In this document: one piece after another, positions 35,536 through 44,199 of the stretch
Layout of the letters: each line of letters starts with the position of its first letter
Position numbering within the stretch: position 1 is the first letter of the stretch
From: Kitasatospora fiedleri
GTDB lineage: Bacteria; Actinomycetota; Actinomycetes; Streptomycetales; Streptomycetaceae
NCBI RefSeq assembly: GCF_948472415.1
Contig: NZ_OX419519.1
Coordinates: 7,469,001-7,533,000 of the forward strand
Direction of reading: 5' to 3'
Length of the DNA stretch: 64,000 nt
Position numbers and translations under genes: made by a program
Notes under the pieces: generated by a model
Told to the model about the DNA's origin: nothing
Databases searched by the model: none
Seen by the model: the letters and a program-made list of their open reading frames with translations, nothing else

Positions 35536-36294
35536 ATGAACACCGTGCAGATCACCCGGGTCGACGAGACCCAGTGGCAGGCCCTGGCCGACGACGTGGT
35601 CGTCGGCCACGGCGACGTCTCCTCGCGCCGCCACGACCTCCGCTACGTCAGCATCGACGTCTGGGACGACGCGGCCTTCCAGCCGCTCGCCGGGGCGATG
35701 CTCACCGCCCTGCCCGCCCCGCTCCGCACCCTGGTGCCGGGGGACGACGACACCGGCCTGGCCGCCCGCTGGGAGCGGGCCGGCTTCGTCCCCGAACGAC
35801 GGGAGTGGGAGTACCTGCTGTCCACCGCCGTCGCCGCCGAGGCCCCCCGCCCCGCCCCGGGCGTCACGATCCTGCCCGCCGGGGCGGCCGACGAGGCCGC
35901 GCTGCGGGCGCTGGACCGGGAGATCCGGGCCGAGGTCGAGGCCGGGCCCGGCTGGCACACCATGCCCGCCGAGGTTCGACCCGGCCCTCCGGGGGACACT
36001 CTCATCGACCCCTCCCTGTACGCCGTCGCCGTCCACCGGGGCCGGTACGCCGGGCTGGTGCGGGTGGTCCGCGGTCGCGGCCCCGCCCGGATCGGCCTGC
36101 TCGCGGTCCGCGCCGCCGACCAGCGGCACGGCCTCGGCCGCTCCCTGCTCGCCCACGCCCTGCACACCCTGCACCGGGCGGGAATCCCCACCGCCTGGGC
36201 CGAGGTCGACCAGTCGCGCGCCGCCGCCACCACCCTCGTCGAGAGCTTCGGCGCCGAACGGACCGGCCAGGTCCTGCACCTGATCCACCCCTGA
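35536..36294 (+). CDS. GNAT-family N-acetyltransferase
   Basis: This 252-residue protein starts at ATG 35536. The C-terminal ~110 residues form a GNAT domain: LYAVAVHRGRYAGLVRVV (beta4), then ARIGLLAVRAADQRHGLGRS with the acetyl-CoA loop (R-x-x-G-x-G-like QRHGLG), and ESFGAERTGQVLHLIHP. The N-terminal half looks like a degenerate second GNAT module (RWERAGFVPERREWEYLL). A second infA gene follows 58 bp downstream on the same strand. The substrate is unknown. Confidence 0.85.
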   Translation: MNTVQITRVDETQWQALADDVVVGHGDVSSRRHDLRYVSIDVWDDAAFQPLAGAMLTALPAPLRTLVPGDDDTGLAARWERAGFVPERREWEYLLSTAVAAEAPRPAPGVTILPAGAADEAALRALDREIRAEVEAGPGWHTMPAEVRPGPPGDTLIDPSLYAVAVHRGRYAGLVRVVRGRGPARIGLLAVRAADQRHGLGRSLLAHALHTLHRAGIPTAWAEVDQSRAAATTLVESFGAERTGQVLHLIHP

Positions 36295-36352
36295 TCCACT
36301 CCTGATCGACCCGCACCACCCCGCCGGAACCCCACCAGAGAATCGAGATCCC

Positions 36353-36577
36353 TTGCCACGCGTCGCCAAGGGCCTGGAGCTCGAAGGCACCGTCCTCGAG
36401 TGTCTGCGCAACGCCACCTTCAAGGTGGAACTGCAGAACGGCCACCACGTACTCGCCCACATCAGCGGAAAGATCCGCAAGAACTACATCAAGATCCTCC
36501 CGTTCGACCGCGTCCTGGTCGAACTCAGCCCGTACGACCTGACCAGGGGCCGCATCCTGTTCCGCTACCGCAACTGA
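36353..36577 (+). CDS. infA2: Translation initiation factor IF-1, accessory copy
   Basis: This 74-residue protein starts at TTG 36353 and is a full S1/OB-fold IF-1: LELEGTVLECLRNATFKVEL, NGHHVLAHISGKIRKNYIKI, VLVELSPYDLTRGRILFRYR. The usual streptomycete infA sits in the ribosomal-protein operon; this copy lies next to an acetyltransferase, and its KIRKNYIKI segment differs from the normal KMRMHYIRI. It is therefore taken to be a paralogue. IF-1 occupies the ribosomal A site during initiation. The weak start and separate locus suggest conditional expression (inferred). Confidence 0.9.
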   Translation: MPRVAKGLELEGTVLECLRNATFKVELQNGHHVLAHISGKIRKNYIKILPFDRVLVELSPYDLTRGRILFRYRN

Positions 36578-36690
36578 CCCCCCGCCAGACCTGCCAGATC
36601 CGTCAGGTCCGCCGCCCCGGAGTGTGGGACACCGCACATCGGGGCGGTGCGCGTTGCTCCGGCCCGCTGCCGGGTGACAGAGTGCCGGGC

Positions 36691-37862
36691 ATGGCGGGAG
36701 ACGGGCAGGTCGGGGACGTGGGTGCGGCGCCGGAGCGGGTGTTCGACTGGCTGGACGAGGCCGCGGCCGTCCGCGCGGAGGCCGGGCTGACGAGGCGGCT
36801 GCGCAGTCGGCCGGCCGAGGACCCGGTGCTCGACCTGGCGTCCAACGACTACCTCGGGCTGACCAGGCACCCGGCCGTCACCGCGGCCGCCGCCGAGGCC
36901 GCCGTGCGCTGGGGCGGTGGGGCGACCGGCTCCCGGCTGGTCACCGGGACCACCGAGGCGCACACCGAGCTGGAGCGCGAACTCGCCGAGTTCTGCGGGT
37001 ACGAGGCCGCGCTGGTGTTCTCCTCCGGCTACACCGCCAACCTCGCCGTGCTCACCGCGCTCGCCGGTCCGGACACCCTGATCGTCTCCGACGCCCACAA
37101 CCACGCCTCGCTGATCGACGGCTGCCGCCTCGCCAGGGGCCGCACCGTCCGCGCCGCGCACTGCGACCCCGGCGCGGTCCGGGCCGCCCTCGCCGGGCGG
37201 GCCGAACCCCGCGCCCTGGTGGTCACCGACTCGGTGTTCTCGGTCGACGGCAACGCCGCCCCGCTCGCCGGACACCTCGCCGCGGCCCGGGAGTCCGGCG
37301 CCGCCCTGGTCGTCGACGACGCGCACGGCCTGGGCGTGCTGGGCCCCGGCGGCGCGGGCGCCGGAGCCGCCGCCGGCATCGCCGGACAGCCCGACGTGGT
37401 CGCCACCGCGACGCTCTCCAAGTCCCTCGGCGCCCAGGGCGGCGTCGTCCTCGGCCCCGAACGGGTCGTCCGCCACCTGGTCTCCGCCGCCCGCACCTTC
37501 ATCTTCGACACCGGCCTGGCCCCCGCCGCCGTCGGCGCCGCCCTCGGCGCCCTGCGCCTGCTGCGCGCCGAACCCGGCCGGGCCGCCGACGCCCTCCGGG
37601 TGGCCCGCGAACTCGCCGACCGGCTCACCGAGTCCGGCCTGCACGCCTCCGCCCCCGACGGCGCCGTGGTCTCCGTCCGCGCCGAGGACCCGAGCACGCC
37701 GTGCGCTGGGCCGCCGCCTGCCGCGAGGAGGGCCTGGCCGTCGGCTGCTTCCGCCCGCCGTCCGTCCCCGACGGCGTCCCGCGGCTGCGCCTGACCGCCC
37801 GCGCCGACCTGACGGACGAGCAGGTCGCCTTCGCCGTCGGCGTGGTGCTCAAGACCCGCTGA
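36691..37862 (+). CDS. bioF: 8-amino-7-oxononanoate synthase (single-base frameshift near the 3' end)
   Basis: BioF condenses pimeloyl thioester with alanine in biotin synthesis. From ATG 36691 the frame shows LDLASNDYLGLTRHP, RLVTGTTEAHTELERELAEF, VVDDAHGLGVLGPGG and the PLP lysine in ATLSKSLGAQGGVV. At 37689-37691 the sequence GACCCGAGCAC should read GACCCCGAGCAC: restoring one C joins the frame to HAVRWAAACREEGLAVGCF and DGVPRLRLTARADLTDEQ, ending at 37862 with a normal 390 residues. As given, the frame ends at 37794 with a nonsense tail. No other bio gene is near, so an alpha-oxoamine synthase with another role is possible. Confidence 0.82.
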
Positions 37863-37863
37863 A

Positions 37864-37903
37864 CCGGTCCGGGGCGCGCCGGGCGCGGCTCGCCCCGGAC
37901 CGG
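37864..37903. terminator. Bidirectional terminator
   Basis: Perfect 13-base arms CCGGTCCGGGGCG (37864-37876) and CGCCCCGGACCGG (37891-37903) with a 14-base loop lie between the convergent bioF and phosphodiesterase genes. Confidence 0.88.
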
Positions 37904-37911
37904 GCGCGGCA

Positions 37912-39429
37912 TCAGCCGAAGACGACCTGGTCGACCGTCCAGAACGCCGAGTTGGTGCCCGTGTAGCGGAACTGGAACCGGGCCGTCGACGCGCCCGCCG
38001 GGACGGCGACGTCCAGGTGCTCGACGGTGTTCAGGTCCGCGCGGTAGGACTTCACCAGCTGCGCGGCGCCGCCGTCGAACGAGACGTACACGTCGCCGGT
38101 CTGCGGGCCGTCGACCTTGTAGTCGGTGGCGAAGGACAGCGTGCCGTGCGTGCGGCCGGCCACCGAGTACGCCGGGCTGACCAGCGTCGAGTCGAACTGG
38201 CCGGTGCCGTGCGACTTGTCGTCCCACTCGTCGGAGTCCGCGACCGCGAACACGTTGCGGGCCCGGACGTTGGTCTCCCGGCTCTGGCCGAGCTGCGCCG
38301 CCGTCCAGAACTCGTCCGTGGCGAACGCCCAGCCGCGCCACTCGGTGACGCCGCCGGACGGCATCCGCGTGTTGTCGATCGACCAGCCGGCCGGCGGGGT
38401 GTGGGTGAAGCCCTTGACCGTCGCGCCGATGCCGCTCTCGTCGACCCGGGTCTGCAGGCTCGGCCGCAGCGCGTCGAACTCGTCCGGCACGATCTCGTCC
38501 ACCGGCTTGCCGTCCAGGCCCCAGGCCGGGTCGATCGGCGCGCCCTCGTGCTTGAGGACGGTCGGCGCGATGTCCACCGGCTTGACGTCGTAGCGGTGCG
38601 CGCCGGCCGCGTAGCCCCGGCCGTTGAGGACCATCCAGGTCTGCCGCTCGTTCGCCGAGTTGCCGCCGTGGCCGCCCGCGTCGGTGTGGCCGTGGTCGGT
38701 GGTGACCACCACCAGCCAGTCCTCCGCGGCGTACGTGGCACGGGACCGGAGGCCCGCCAGCACCTGCCCGACCCGGGTGTCCGCGTCGTGGATCGCCGCC
38801 AGGTACTGGCCGGACGCGCCGCCGTACGAGTGCCCGGCCTCGTCCACCTCGTCCAGGTGCAGGAACACCGAGTCCGGGTTGCCGTGCGCCAGGTAGTCGG
38901 CGGTGTCCGCGGCGGCCTTCGCGTCGTTCTCGCTCTCCGAGACCCGCAGGTCGGCCCTGCTGCTGAAGACGGTGGTCGCGATCGGGTTCCAGGAGCCGAC
39001 CACCAGCGTCGAGGCGGCCGGGGCGGCGCTCTCCAGCCGGCTCGTGTAGTCCGGGTACAGGTCGAAGCGCGAACCGGTGAAGTTGTTGTCCATCACCTTG
39101 TGCTTGTCCGGCCACACGCCGGTCGCGATGGTCGACCAGCCCGGGCCGGAGAGGGTCGGCGCCAGCGGGTTCGCGTACAGGTTGGACGTCGCCGTGGTGC
39201 CGGAGGCGATCAGCGCCTTCAGGTTCGGCGCGTCTGCCGTGAGCAGCTTGTCGTACCGGGTGCCGTCGATGCCGATGACCAGCGTCTTGGCCTGCTTGCT
39301 GCCGTTCGGCAGACCGTTGTAAGCGCCGGTGGCGGCCACGGCGGACGAGCCGCCCAGCGGGACCAGCGCGGCCGCGACGACGGCCGCCGCGGAGAGGGAG
39401 AGGGCCATGGTGGAACGGGAGTTGCGCAC
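37912..39429 (-). CDS. Secreted type I phosphodiesterase / alkaline phosphatase-superfamily protein
   Basis: This 505-residue protein starts at GTG 39429; GGGAG five bases upstream and the signal peptide that follows (MALSLSAAAVVAAALVPLGG, ending AVAA) support this start. The metal-binding set of the superfamily is seen: LVIGIDGTRYDKL, the nucleophile-containing loop LAPTLSGPGWSTIATG (Ser/Thr), HLDEVDEAGHSYGG, and VVTTDHGHTDAGGHGG. The C-terminal ~130 residues look like a beta-sandwich binding domain (FQFRYTGTNSAFWTVDQVVF). It should release phosphate or nucleotides outside the cell. A GntR-type gene diverges from it. Confidence 0.88.
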   Translation of the reverse strand: MRNSRSTMALSLSAAAVVAAALVPLGGSSAVAATGAYNGLPNGSKQAKTLVIGIDGTRYDKLLTADAPNLKALIASGTTATSNLYANPLAPTLSGPGWSTIATGVWPDKHKVMDNNFTGSRFDLYPDYTSRLESAAPAASTLVVGSWNPIATTVFSSRADLRVSESENDAKAAADTADYLAHGNPDSVFLHLDEVDEAGHSYGGASGQYLAAIHDADTRVGQVLAGLRSRATYAAEDWLVVVTTDHGHTDAGGHGGNSANERQTWMVLNGRGYAAGAHRYDVKPVDIAPTVLKHEGAPIDPAWGLDGKPVDEIVPDEFDALRPSLQTRVDESGIGATVKGFTHTPPAGWSIDNTRMPSGGVTEWRGWAFATDEFWTAAQLGQSRETNVRARNVFAVADSDEWDDKSHGTGQFDSTLVSPAYSVAGRTHGTLSFATDYKVDGPQTGDVYVSFDGGAAQLVKSYRADLNTVEHLDVAVPAGASTARFQFRYTGTNSAFWTVDQVVFG

Positions 39430-39544
39430 GGGGGCTCCCAACGGGAAAGCGTCACGGTGCGGTTGCACCGGCACCGAGGATGGGCCGGGCGGGCGAGCGC
39501 GAGCCCGCGCCGAATCCACGGTTGTATGAACAAGCGCCAAAATT

Positions 39545-39560
39545 CAGTCCAGACCGGTTA
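39545..39560. promoter_or_regulatory. Candidate GntR/HutC-type operator
   Basis: CAGTCCAGACCGG within this stretch resembles HutC-subfamily operators (TGGTCTAGACCA type). It lies in the divergent region between the phosphodiesterase and the GntR gene, where such a regulator would bind. Confidence 0.4.
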
Positions 39561-39658
39561 TCCGTTCGTGATGTTCCGTGGACGTCCGGACCGAGGGTGG
39601 ATCGGGGCGGGCCGGGGCGGGCCGGGAGCGGGGGAGGGGTGCTCGCTACCCTGGGCCG

Positions 39659-40426
39659 GTGAACCACGGCCCCTCCCGCGCCCCCCTCGCCCCCGCCCGG
39701 TCCGGCGTCCCCGAGCACGGCCGGGTGCCCAAGTACTACCTGGTCAAGGCCGAACTCGAAGAGCTGATCGAGGAGTTGGGCCCCGGCGGACGGCTCCCCA
39801 CCGAAGCCGGGCTGGCCGAGCGGTACGGCGTCGCCCGGGCCACCGTCCGCCAGGCCCTGCGCGACCTGCTGATCGAGGGCCGCCTGCGCCGCCAGGGCCG
39901 CGGCACCGTGGTGGCCGGCGCCAAGATCGAACAGCCGCTGTCGCTGGCCAGCTACACCGAGGGCGTCACCCGCCAGGGCCTGCGCCCCGGCCGCACCCTG
40001 ATCGCCCTGGACCGCCAGCCCGCCGACCCCGCGACGGCCGACCGCCTCGCCGTCCCCGCGGGCGAGCCGCTCTGGCACCTCGAACGCGTGCTGCGCGCCG
40101 ACGAGGAGCGCGTCGGCCTGGAGTCCACCTACCTGCCGGTGGCCCGCGTCCCGCGGCTGGCCGCCGAGTTCGACCCCGCGGGCTCGCTCTACGGCTACCT
40201 GCGCGAACGCGGCGTCCACCTCGCCGGAGCCGAGGAACGCATCGAGACCGTCCTCGCCACCCCGCGCGAAGCCCTCCTGATCGGCACCCCGCCCGCCCTC
40301 CCGATGCTCCTGCTGAACCGCCGCAGCCGCGACGCCGCCGACCGCCCGCTGGAACTCGTCCGCACCCTCTACCGCGGCGACCGCTTCAGCTTCACCCTCG
40401 ACCTGACCGCCCCCACCACCGACTGA
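39659..40426 (+). CDS. GntR-family regulator, HutC/UTRA type
   Basis: This 255-residue protein starts at GTG 39659. The winged helix (KAELEELIEELGPGGRLPTE, AERYGVARATVRQALRDL) and UTRA domain (LSLASYTEGVTRQGLRPGRT, EPLWHLERVLRADEERVGLE, LYRGDRFSFTLDL) are both complete. UTRA domains bind small ligands such as sugar phosphates. It probably regulates the divergent secreted phosphodiesterase and itself. Confidence 0.92.
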   Translation: MNHGPSRAPLAPARSGVPEHGRVPKYYLVKAELEELIEELGPGGRLPTEAGLAERYGVARATVRQALRDLLIEGRLRRQGRGTVVAGAKIEQPLSLASYTEGVTRQGLRPGRTLIALDRQPADPATADRLAVPAGEPLWHLERVLRADEERVGLESTYLPVARVPRLAAEFDPAGSLYGYLRERGVHLAGAEERIETVLATPREALLIGTPPALPMLLLNRRSRDAADRPLELVRTLYRGDRFSFTLDLTAPTTD

Positions 40427-40472
40427 CCACCGGCGGGCCGCCGGCGGGCCGCCGGACGGCTCGCGCCGGTGG
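40427..40472. terminator. Hairpin between convergent GntR and GNAT genes
   Basis: CCACCGGCG (40427-40435) pairs with CGCCGGTGG (40464-40472). The loop holds repeated GGGCCGCCGG units that can form alternative stems. Confidence 0.6.
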
Positions 40473-40493
40473 TGAACGCCGCGGAGCGCGGCG

Positions 40494-40982
40494 TCAGGCG
40501 AGGGACTTGCGCATCAGGGTGCAGACCGTCTCGTGGCGGCGCAGGGTGCCGTCCGCGTCCTCCACCTCCCAGGAGTCGGGGGCGCGGCCGAAGGCGCGGT
40601 AGCCGAGGCGCTCGTACAGGGCGCGGGCGCGCGGGTTGGACTCCTCGACGGCGAGCTCGGCCCGGGGCAGGCCGCGCGCGGCGATCCGCTGCTCGGCGGA
40701 GCGGATCAGCAGCGTGCCGATCCCGCAGGACTGCAGGGCCGGGTGGACGCCCAACTGCCAGAGCGTGCCCGCCCCGGGCGCGACCGTGTAGTCGACGCCG
40801 CCGACCGCCACCGGCAGCCCCGCCGGCGTGCACACCGCCAGGTAGTCGACCTCGCCCGCCCCGGCTCGGCGGAGCTGCCGGACCAGCTCGCGCACGTGCT
40901 TGGGCGAACCGGCCCAGCCGCAGGACGGCAGGTCGGCCTCGGCGAGGTCGCGCACCGACAGGTGCAGCCTGATCTCGGTCAT
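40494..40982 (-). CDS. GNAT-family N-acetyltransferase
   Basis: This 162-residue protein starts at ATG 40982. The GNAT core is plain: GTLWQLGVHPALQSCGIGTL with the acetyl-CoA loop (QSCGIG), RAELAVEESNPRARALYERL and GYRAFGRAPDSWEV. The substrate is unknown. It diverges from the MarR gene across about 200 bp that hold the MarR operator. Confidence 0.9.
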   Translation of the reverse strand: MTEIRLHLSVRDLAEADLPSCGWAGSPKHVRELVRQLRRAGAGEVDYLAVCTPAGLPVAVGGVDYTVAPGAGTLWQLGVHPALQSCGIGTLLIRSAEQRIAARGLPRAELAVEESNPRARALYERLGYRAFGRAPDSWEVEDADGTLRRHETVCTLMRKSLA

Positions 40983-41140
40983 CGCGGTGTCCCTCCGGTT
41001 CGGCCCGGGCCGGTGCGGCTCCGGCCGTGGCCGTGGGCGTTCCCATTGCAGCAAGCCGTGCCCCGGGACGTCCAAGGGATTTGTGACGGGGGGTCAGTCC
41101 GGAGTTCCGAGAGCGGCGGCGTCGGCGGACCGGCGAATCA

Positions 41141-41168
41141 GACAAGGAACTTGGCAAAGTTGCTTGTC
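41141..41168. promoter_or_regulatory. 28-bp palindrome over the MarR promoter
   Basis: Twelve-base arms GACAAGGAACTT (41141-41152) and AAGTTGCTTGTC (41157-41168) match at 11 of 12 positions around a 4-base centre. The site covers TTGGCA (41151-41156), which with TACGCT (41175-41180) at 18-bp spacing forms a promoter. Initiation about seven bases after that -10 box would fall at the ATG 41187, giving a leaderless transcript. Confidence 0.72.
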
Positions 41169-41186
41169 CGGTTCTACGCTCGCCCC

Positions 41187-41657
41187 ATGAGCGAGAACCC
41201 CGGCCCGCCCGGTTCCGCGGCGTCCGCGCAACGCCTCAACGACGCGGTCAAACGCCTGCGGGCCCGGCTGCGGACGGAGTCCGGGCAGCACGCGACCGGG
41301 CTGAGTCCGACGCAGCTCGGGGTGCTGGCGGGCGTGGTGCGGGAGGGCCCGACGACGGCGGCCCGGCTCGCGGCGGCGGAGCGCGTCAGCGCGCAGGCCA
41401 TCGCGCAGAGCCTGGCGGTGCTCAGGGCCGCCGGGCTGGTCCACAGCGAGCCCGACCCCTCGGACGGGCGGAAGAAGCTGATCAGCGCGCACGCCGCGGC
41501 GGCCGAACTGGTCGACCGGCTGCTCACCGGGCGCGCCGCCTTCCTGGCCCGGGCGATCGACGCGACCGTCGCCGAGCACGAGCGGGCGGACCTGGCCCGG
41601 GCGATCGAGCTGCTGGAACGGCTCGCCGACGTGGACCTGCGCGGCGGCGCGGGATGA
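41187..41657 (+). CDS. MarR-family regulator
   Basis: This 156-residue protein starts at ATG 41187. The winged helix is LSPTQLGVLAGVVREGPTTA, RLAAAERVSAQAIAQSLAVL, with the wing PDPSDGRKKLISAHA. The strong palindrome upstream is the likely autoregulatory operator. An isochorismatase-fold gene follows 178 bp downstream and is a likely target. No ribosome-binding site is visible, as expected for a leaderless message. Confidence 0.92.
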   Translation: MSENPGPPGSAASAQRLNDAVKRLRARLRTESGQHATGLSPTQLGVLAGVVREGPTTAARLAAAERVSAQAIAQSLAVLRAAGLVHSEPDPSDGRKKLISAHAAAAELVDRLLTGRAAFLARAIDATVAEHERADLARAIELLERLADVDLRGGAG

Positions 41658-41835
41658 CCGCCGCTGCCGCGCGGGCGACGGAGCCCCGGACGGGCGGGCC
41701 GCCGCCCGCGCAGCCCGTGCCGGGAAGCACCGCGCTGAACCGCCGCGCCGAACCACTGCGCCGAACCCTCGCGCCGAACCGCCGCGACCCGCACCCGACA
41801 GCCCCGCATCCCGTACCGCACGAGGAGATACCCGC

Positions 41836-42426
41836 ATGACCTCCCACGACGTCCCCGCCCTGGTGCCCGCCCGGACCGCCCTGCTGGCCATGGACTTCCA
41901 GAACGGCATCGTGCCGATCGCCCCCGAGCCCGAGGCGTTGCTCGCCCGGGTGCGGGAGGCCGCCGCGCGGGTCCGGGCGGCGGGCGGGACCGTCGCGCAC
42001 GTCCGGGTGGCCTTCACCGAGGAGGACTGGGCGGCGGCCTCCGAGCGGAACAGGTCCTTCGGCGCGGTGGCGGCCAACAGGGCGCTGCACCACCTGGACG
42101 AGGCCACCCAGTTCCACCCCGGACTCGCCCCGCTGGAGGGCGACATCGTGGTCCGCAAGGTCCGGATCGGCGCCGGGTCCACCACGGACCTGTACGAGCG
42201 GCTCGCGGCCCGCGGCGTCGACACGCTGGTCCTGAGCGGGATCAGCACCAGCGGCGTCGTGCTGTCGACGCTGCTCGACGCCGCCGACCGGGACTACCGG
42301 CTCTACGTGCTCTCCGACGGGGTGGCCGCCCGCGACCCGGAGGTGCACCGCGTCCTGCTGGAGAAGGTGTTCCCGAGCCGGGCGCACGTCATCGACACCG
42401 CCCGGCTGGCCGAACTGCTGGGCTGA
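41836..42426 (+). CDS. Isochorismatase-fold hydrolase lacking the catalytic cysteine
   Basis: This 196-residue protein starts at ATG 41836 with GAGGAGA upstream. Landmarks: Asp in ALLAMDFQNGIVPIAP, GTVAHVRVAFTEEDW, Lys in VVRKVRIGAGSTTDL, and SGISTSGVVLSTLLDAADRD. In cysteine hydrolases of the family (nicotinamidase-like) the last motif carries the nucleophile Cys at the position occupied here by the first Val of SGVV. Isochorismatases proper (EntB type) also lack Cys, so vinyl-ether hydrolysis or a non-catalytic role is more likely than amide hydrolysis. Confidence 0.85.
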   Translation: MTSHDVPALVPARTALLAMDFQNGIVPIAPEPEALLARVREAAARVRAAGGTVAHVRVAFTEEDWAAASERNRSFGAVAANRALHHLDEATQFHPGLAPLEGDIVVRKVRIGAGSTTDLYERLAARGVDTLVLSGISTSGVVLSTLLDAADRDYRLYVLSDGVAARDPEVHRVLLEKVFPSRAHVIDTARLAELLG

Positions 42427-42499
42427 GGCCGCCCGTTGCCGCCGCCCGTTGCCGCCGTCCGCCCTGCCGACGGCCCGCCCGGGTCACGGCCCGCCCCGG

Positions 42500-43339
42500 T
42501 CAGGGGCGGACGGCGACCGCGCCGTAGCAGGAGGCGCCGGCGTCGGTGATGTGCTCGGTGTCGTCCTCGGGGGAGGGGTTCCAGCGGGTGGTGGCGACCA
42601 GGCCCGGGTCGAGGAGGTCCCAGCCGGTGAAGAACTCGCCGAACCGGTCGCGGGTGCAGGCCGCGACCGGTGTGCCGGCGGCGGTGTAGACCTGGATGAG
42701 CCGGGCGGTCTCGTCGGGGGCGAAGTCGGGCGTCAGGTGGCTGATCACCAGCGCGGACCCGCGGGGCAGCCGGGCCTTGAGGCCCTCGGTGATCCGGTGC
42801 GCGTCGTCCGGGACGAAGTGCAGCAGCGCGTTCATGCTGAGCGCGACCGGCCGGTCGAAGTCGAGGGTCCGGGCGGCGGCCTCCAGCAGCGCGTCCGGCT
42901 CGCGGACGTCGGCCTGGACGTAGGCGGTGACGCCCTGCTCGGTGCCGCGCAGCAGGGCCTGGGCGTGCAGCAGCACGATCGGGTCGTTGTCGGCGTAGAC
43001 GACCGCGGCGTCCGGCGCGATCCGCTGGGCCACCTCGTGCAGGTTGGGCGAGGTGGGGATGCCGGTGCCGATGTCGAGGAACTGCCGGATGCCGGAGCGG
43101 GCGAGCAGGCGGGTCGAGCGGCGCATGAAGGCGCGGTTGGCGCGGGCGGCGGAGCGGGCGTAGGGGAAGACGGCCAGGGCGCGGCCGGCGGCCTCCCGGT
43201 CCGCGGGGAAGTTGGTCGTCCCGCCGAGGTAGAAGTCGTACATCCGGGCCGAGTGCGCCAGGTGGATGTCGAGGTTGACCTCGACGCCGTCGGTCCGTCC
43301 GCTCACGTCCGTCACGCGCGCCCCCTGATCGTCCGTCAC
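42500..43339 (-). CDS. SAM-dependent methyltransferase, Methyltransf_19 (DUF574) family
   Basis: This 279-residue protein shows the family signature: HSARMYDFYLGGTTNFPADR, then IRQFLDIGTGIPTSPNLHEV (SAM-binding), VVYADNDPIVLLHAQALL and YGAVAVRP at the end. Streptomycetes carry many copies of this family; the substrate is unknown. The ATG at 43337-43339 is used. Confidence 0.9.
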   Translation of the reverse strand: MTDDQGARVTDVSGRTDGVEVNLDIHLAHSARMYDFYLGGTTNFPADREAAGRALAVFPYARSAARANRAFMRRSTRLLARSGIRQFLDIGTGIPTSPNLHEVAQRIAPDAAVVYADNDPIVLLHAQALLRGTEQGVTAYVQADVREPDALLEAAARTLDFDRPVALSMNALLHFVPDDAHRITEGLKARLPRGSALVISHLTPDFAPDETARLIQVYTAAGTPVAACTRDRFGEFFTGWDLLDPGLVATTRWNPSPEDDTEHITDAGASCYGAVAVRP

Positions 43340-43638
43340 TCCTGCGCTGCGCCCACTATGCCCATACGGGCGAACGGAGAATCAAGGGGGGTGGCCGTAC
43401 CCGGGGCGCGGCCGGGCGAAACGGTCGGAATCGATCATCGGTCGGTCCGATCCGGTCGGCGTGCCGGATAAGCTGGTTGTCCGGCAGGGTGACGTGCGGC
43501 TGATCGGGAAACCTCTTGTGCCGGATTACCACGTCGGCACCTGATGCGCCTTAATGTTCCTGTGGGGTAAGCGAGTTCTGGCGATCGGTACCGGCATCCG
43601 GCTGCGGCGACCAGGGTGCCGCCGGGGAGGAGTGGGGC
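43340..43638 (+). promoter_or_regulatory. Divergent region upstream of the sigma-like gene
   Basis: Two GTGCCGGAT copies (43461-43469, 43518-43526) and an inverted repeat GTGCCG-N11-CGGCAC (43518-43540) lie here. The ribosome-binding site of the sigma-like gene is GGGGAGGAG near 43623-43631. No standard -35/-10 pair could be fixed. Confidence 0.4.
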
Positions 43639-44199
43639 GTGAACGAGAGCGAACGGGCGGTGGGCGACCGGCACCGCCTGACGTTCGACGCATTCTGTGA
43701 CACGCACCACCGGACGTGGACCGGCTTCGCCGCCGCCCGCCTGGGCGACCCCGGCGCGGCGCGCGGCGCGGTGGAACTCGCCAAGGGCCGGGTCTGGCAG
43801 GAGTGGCCGCGCATCCTGCGCGAGCAGTTCCCGGCGTTCCAGGCCTGGACGATCCTCAAGGAGGAGGTCGGCGCGGCCCTGCTGCAGCGGATGATGGACG
43901 GCGAACCGCCGCCCTCCCCGGCGCACGTCCCGCTCTGGGTCTGCGCGGTGCGGGTCGCCGCCGAGCGGGCCGGCGACCTGCCGGAGACCGCCGCCGACCA
44001 CTGGCAGCTGTACGCCGCCCTGCGCGGGCTCTCGGAGCGGCGCCACGACGTGGTCCTGCTGCGCTACCTGCTCGGCCTGACGGACCGCCAGATCGCCGAC
44101 TGCCTGGCCACCACGGAGGCCAACGTCCGCTCCACCGCCACCCAGGCCCTCGACCGGCTGGCCGCCGCCCTCGGCGCCCGGAACAGGGAGCGCCGATGA
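43639..44199 (+). CDS. Sigma-70-like protein with clear region 4 and degenerate region 2
   Basis: This 186-residue protein starts at ATG 43639. The C-terminal ~55 residues are a sigma region 4 helix-turn-helix (LSERRHDVVLLRYLLGLTDR, QIADCLATTEANVRSTATQA). The N-terminal ~100 residues have the length of ECF region 2 but only weak likeness (FDAFCDTHHRTWTGFAAARL), without the usual core-binding and -10 melting motifs. It may be a divergent ECF sigma factor or a LuxR-like regulator derived from one. Its stop overlaps the ATG of the next gene (ATGA). Confidence 0.75.
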   Translation: MNESERAVGDRHRLTFDAFCDTHHRTWTGFAAARLGDPGAARGAVELAKGRVWQEWPRILREQFPAFQAWTILKEEVGAALLQRMMDGEPPPSPAHVPLWVCAVRVAAERAGDLPETAADHWQLYAALRGLSERRHDVVLLRYLLGLTDRQIADCLATTEANVRSTATQALDRLAAALGARNRERR

